From Cryptomeria japonica (lineage: Eukaryota > Streptophyta > Pinopsida > Cupressales > Cupressaceae), in NCBI RefSeq assembly GCF_030272615.1, contig NC_081409.1, forward strand, positions 209,419,190-209,483,189: a stretch of 64,000 bases of DNA, written 5' to 3'. How positions within the stretch are numbered: the first letter of the stretch is position 1; each line of letters opens with the position of its first letter. Position numbers and translations under genes: made by a program. This document shows, piece by piece, positions 61,432 to 64,000 of the stretch. The notes under the pieces are model-generated. The model did not search any database, had not been told where the DNA came from, and was given only the letters and a program-made list of their open reading frames with translations.

Positions 61432-61436
61432 TCTTT

Positions 61437-63314
61437 CCATCCCAAAGTATACTATGCAAGTTTGCAAATTACTTGATGCCATATGATAGTATTTAAAGGC
61501 ATTCTGTTTATTGAAAAAATCTTATCTTCACATCCAAATATTGTACTTCTTCTCTCATTTTGAAGCATTAAAAATAATTAATTGTGAACCACTTCAAACA
61601 TGGTGTGTTAAAATTAGTGAAAAACACGCATCTTAGAAATTTATGTACCATCTTCAATCTTTGTCTACTTTTTATGGATTGATCTATGTGAAAGGTCCTT
61701 GTGAACTACCAATTTAATCCTTTAAATTATTTTAAAATAATGCTATTTTTCCAAGCTAATAGGAAGAGTAGAACACACTAATATGAATTGTTCAAGAAAA
61801 AGAGGACATGTCCAAGTAAAGATCAACACAAGTTTAGCTATAGAAAACTAGATAACATTCATGGACCTATACTGGATATGTGAACCTACCCTCATGATAG
61901 TTTATAGGTTAGGCATTGAGTTAAATGCACTCATCAAACTAAGAGGATGTATTTCCCAAACAAGGATGAGGAGATTTTAAAATATATATTAATTTCCATC
62001 ATTCTTCACTCTTTAAACTAAGAATTCTCGTCCCTTTCATTTCTTTCTAGGTATGCCAAGTACACTTCTCAAAATATCAAACATTGGTTATCTATCTTTA
62101 GTCTAGGTTGATTTATTCTTATGCATATGCATTCTATTAAATTATATCATAGAGATCAAATCACATGGATTGCATTTTACAGTTTTAAGTTTCATTGTGG
62201 ATCATTTCCCATTTAGTTCTATTCGCATTTTGATACATTTTCTTGATCTAGTGGTAAATGTGACAATATTGTATAAAGTTGGGCTTACTTGTGTAGACAT
62301 TACCCACCTTGATATGCACACATATTTATACAATTGGAACCTACCTTATCCATATATTCATGTATCCCTATATAGTTAACCTCTTTGTTTTGACTATTAC
62401 ACTTTTATAGAAACATATTTCATCTATTCATTATACAATTTGGTTTTCTCCTTTATTCTCTCTAGGATAGGTCTACAAGCACAAGGACATTCTTGCAAGC
62501 ATGATTGCATCTCACTCCAATTGAAAAATAGAAGTTAAAATATAGCTAACTAGCTCCCTTTTCCTTTCCCACCCAATTTGAACTAAATAAATGTTTTCAT
62601 AATTTAAGGCTATGTGCTAGTATTTTCGACATTTATTACATTCTTTCTAAACATATAAATTTCATCCAAATGTTGTACATATTTTCATCACATAGGATTG
62701 AAAGAGTGATTTATAAGAAAATAACTTATAAATTTGTGCATTTACATTAGTAATGAATCTACATGTATCTTGTTGATTAGTTTTTTGTATAATGAGGCTA
62801 CTTTTGGGTAATGGAAGGATAAGTCATATCCTAAAAATAAGTTGAGAGGATCTTCTAAAGTTTGTATCTTGCTAGGCATTAGCGTTGTAAGACATCCTAG
62901 TGGAAGATATGTATCTATTTAACAAAGTAGTTCATGATAGTTTTTTATTATATTAAGTGTGGAAGAGCTCCAACCCATTACTATTCTAAATAAAAAACCA
63001 TAAGAAAAGGCGTGGAGATCAAGTCAGCCAAGCACCACAGATTAATCAAAGTTTATAAATAATACATACAATAAATACTTAAGATAGTTGATAGTTGATC
63101 TAGATTTGTTTGGAGGCATTTGCATAACCATAGTTGGAGAATATCAAAAATCAATTTGTTTGATATTTTCTACATTCTAATAAATCACATTTTTAGAAGC
63201 TTTTAGAGTTGAATTTTAGATAAAAACTATCATCAATGCCTTGAAATGGTTGTCATGGGAATAATTTTTGGTGGATTGATTGGAGATCTTTCTAGTGATG
63301 TAAATAAGTCAAGA
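61437..63314. other. Unassigned AT-rich DNA right of the chromovirus
   Basis: About 1.9 kb without a convincing frame, terminal repeat or RNA gene. The opening at 62170-62379 shows no known motif. Confidence 0.4.
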
Positions 63315-63832
63315 TAATTTTTCCACTTAAGATTTACTTGGTTTTGTCCCCTGTTATGCATGAATGAACCCAAATTTTAAACACTAGATTCACAAATTAA
63401 CATTCTCACCCTTTTCAAATAAGTGATATGAGCAAACTCAATATACATTCGTATGATAGGTTGTTACACCATATTATATAAAGATTTTCAATGTGCACTT
63501 AATTATTGAAAAAATATGATAATTTCAATTAGAAATAATAGACAAACACAAATAAAATCATTAAAAATAAAAGACGAAAAATTACATATCGATGAGTATT
63601 TTATTTGATATTTCTCAACACTATTAATCAAAGTCAGCATAGGTACCTTGATTTAGAAGAGCACAATCAGTGATTGAATTGATAATCTCTCCAAAAGTTT
63701 TCCTATATGCCACCTTAACAATTTAGAATTCAAGAAGACAAAGGTGAATAGAATTTGTAAAGTACACTTCAACAAATTGATCTCCTACATCAAAAATTAA
63801 TTCCTTAAATTAGATTGAAACTACATGGATTG
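63315..63832. repeat. Dispersed direct repeat, copy 2
   Basis: Counterpart of 51680-52212 in the same orientation, about 11.6 kb away. It ends in ttgaaactacat, like copy 1 (tagaaactacat). Confidence 0.85.
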
Positions 63833-63861
63833 GGGTAATTTAAAATATTCATCCACATATT

Positions 63862-64000
63862 GAAATACCATCCATCATTATAGATGTTAAAATCCTACCT
63901 CTCTAGTTTTTATGCATGTTCCATGGCAAAGTTTTTTCATTCACAGATTCAACTTTTAGATTTGCCACAGTTTCTTCGAGGTAGTCCAACATTGTTATCA
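63862..64000. repeat. Second block of dispersed repeat copy 2, cut by the window end
   Basis: It matches 53630-53760 (tcctacctctctagtttt, attcacagattcaactttta, attgttatca). Only about 30 bases separate it from the first block here, against 1.4 kb in copy 1. Confidence 0.65.

Larger units (their letters stand above)
55862..61436 (-). mobile_element. Chromovirus (Ty3/gypsy) with matching target duplication
   Basis: TCTTT flanks the element at 55862-55866 and 61432-61436. Between them are two LTRs of 528 and 526 bp, a primer site, gag, pol and a chromodomain, 5.57 kb in all. The first ~125 bases of the two LTRs differ at about 7 positions, so it is older than a fresh insertion but younger-looking than Tat-1. 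Structure is complete, but coding capacity is lost. Confidence 0.92.

Noticed and set aside
62170-62379. 69-codon opening as a small gene
   Set aside because: No motif, AT-driven composition, and no promoter or conserved neighbour visible.

Overview
This window looks like nuclear intergenic DNA from a plant with a large, repeat-rich genome. It is AT-rich and I see no intact host gene. Almost every recognisable coding stretch is a stop- and frameshift-ridden retrotransposon: Ty1/copia, Tat-like and chromovirus Ty3/gypsy, and a plant-type L1 LINE. The density, age and style of the LTRs suggest a gymnosperm, probably a conifer. That is an inference from sequence style, not a database match.

Layout. 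1-960: unassigned AT-rich DNA with a degenerate ~200-bp direct repeat. 961-6455: copia element A, bounded by a 5-bp target-site duplication (ATGCA), interrupted by copia element B and then cut down by a deletion. 7054-13530: a reverse-strand copia element (C) sitting in an older repeat. 14054-28419: a ~12.7-kb Tat-like gypsy element (Tat-1) whose 5' LTR carries an inverted solo LTR with its own ATCAT duplication. 28420 to ~34870: the 3' part of a second Tat-like element (Tat-2). 35435-38901: a badly decayed copia element (D). 38902-41168: a reverse-strand copia LTR without an internal region. About 41420-48650: a reverse-strand L1-type LINE with ORF1, ORF2 and a C-terminal RNase H. 49558-50424: a decayed frame with a G-patch-like motif. 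51680-55590: AT-rich DNA with a dispersed repeat, tandem duplications and a ~570-bp TA-rich microsatellite. 55862-61436: a structurally complete reverse-strand chromovirus (TCTTT duplication, ~527-bp LTRs, tRNA-Met-type primer site, C-terminal chromodomain). 61437-64000: AT-rich DNA ending in the second copy of the dispersed repeat.

The most interesting layer is the 3' part of the two Tat-like elements. Each carries, antisense to the element, a decayed reading frame that I recognise as a plant mobile domain (PMD) protein. In Tat-1 it lies between pol and the polypurine tract. In Tat-2, where pol is missing, it lies upstream of the polypurine tract and is followed by two minisatellites (18-bp and ~21-bp units). 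Tat-lineage elements are known for dual RNase H domains, antisense ORFs and repeat-generating 3' regions, so this is a well-preserved example of that architecture rather than clearly a new system. Many of the in-frame stops sit where conserved Gln or Trp is expected, as deamination of methylated cytosine would produce. I found no tRNA, rRNA, CRISPR array or intact functional operon-like system.
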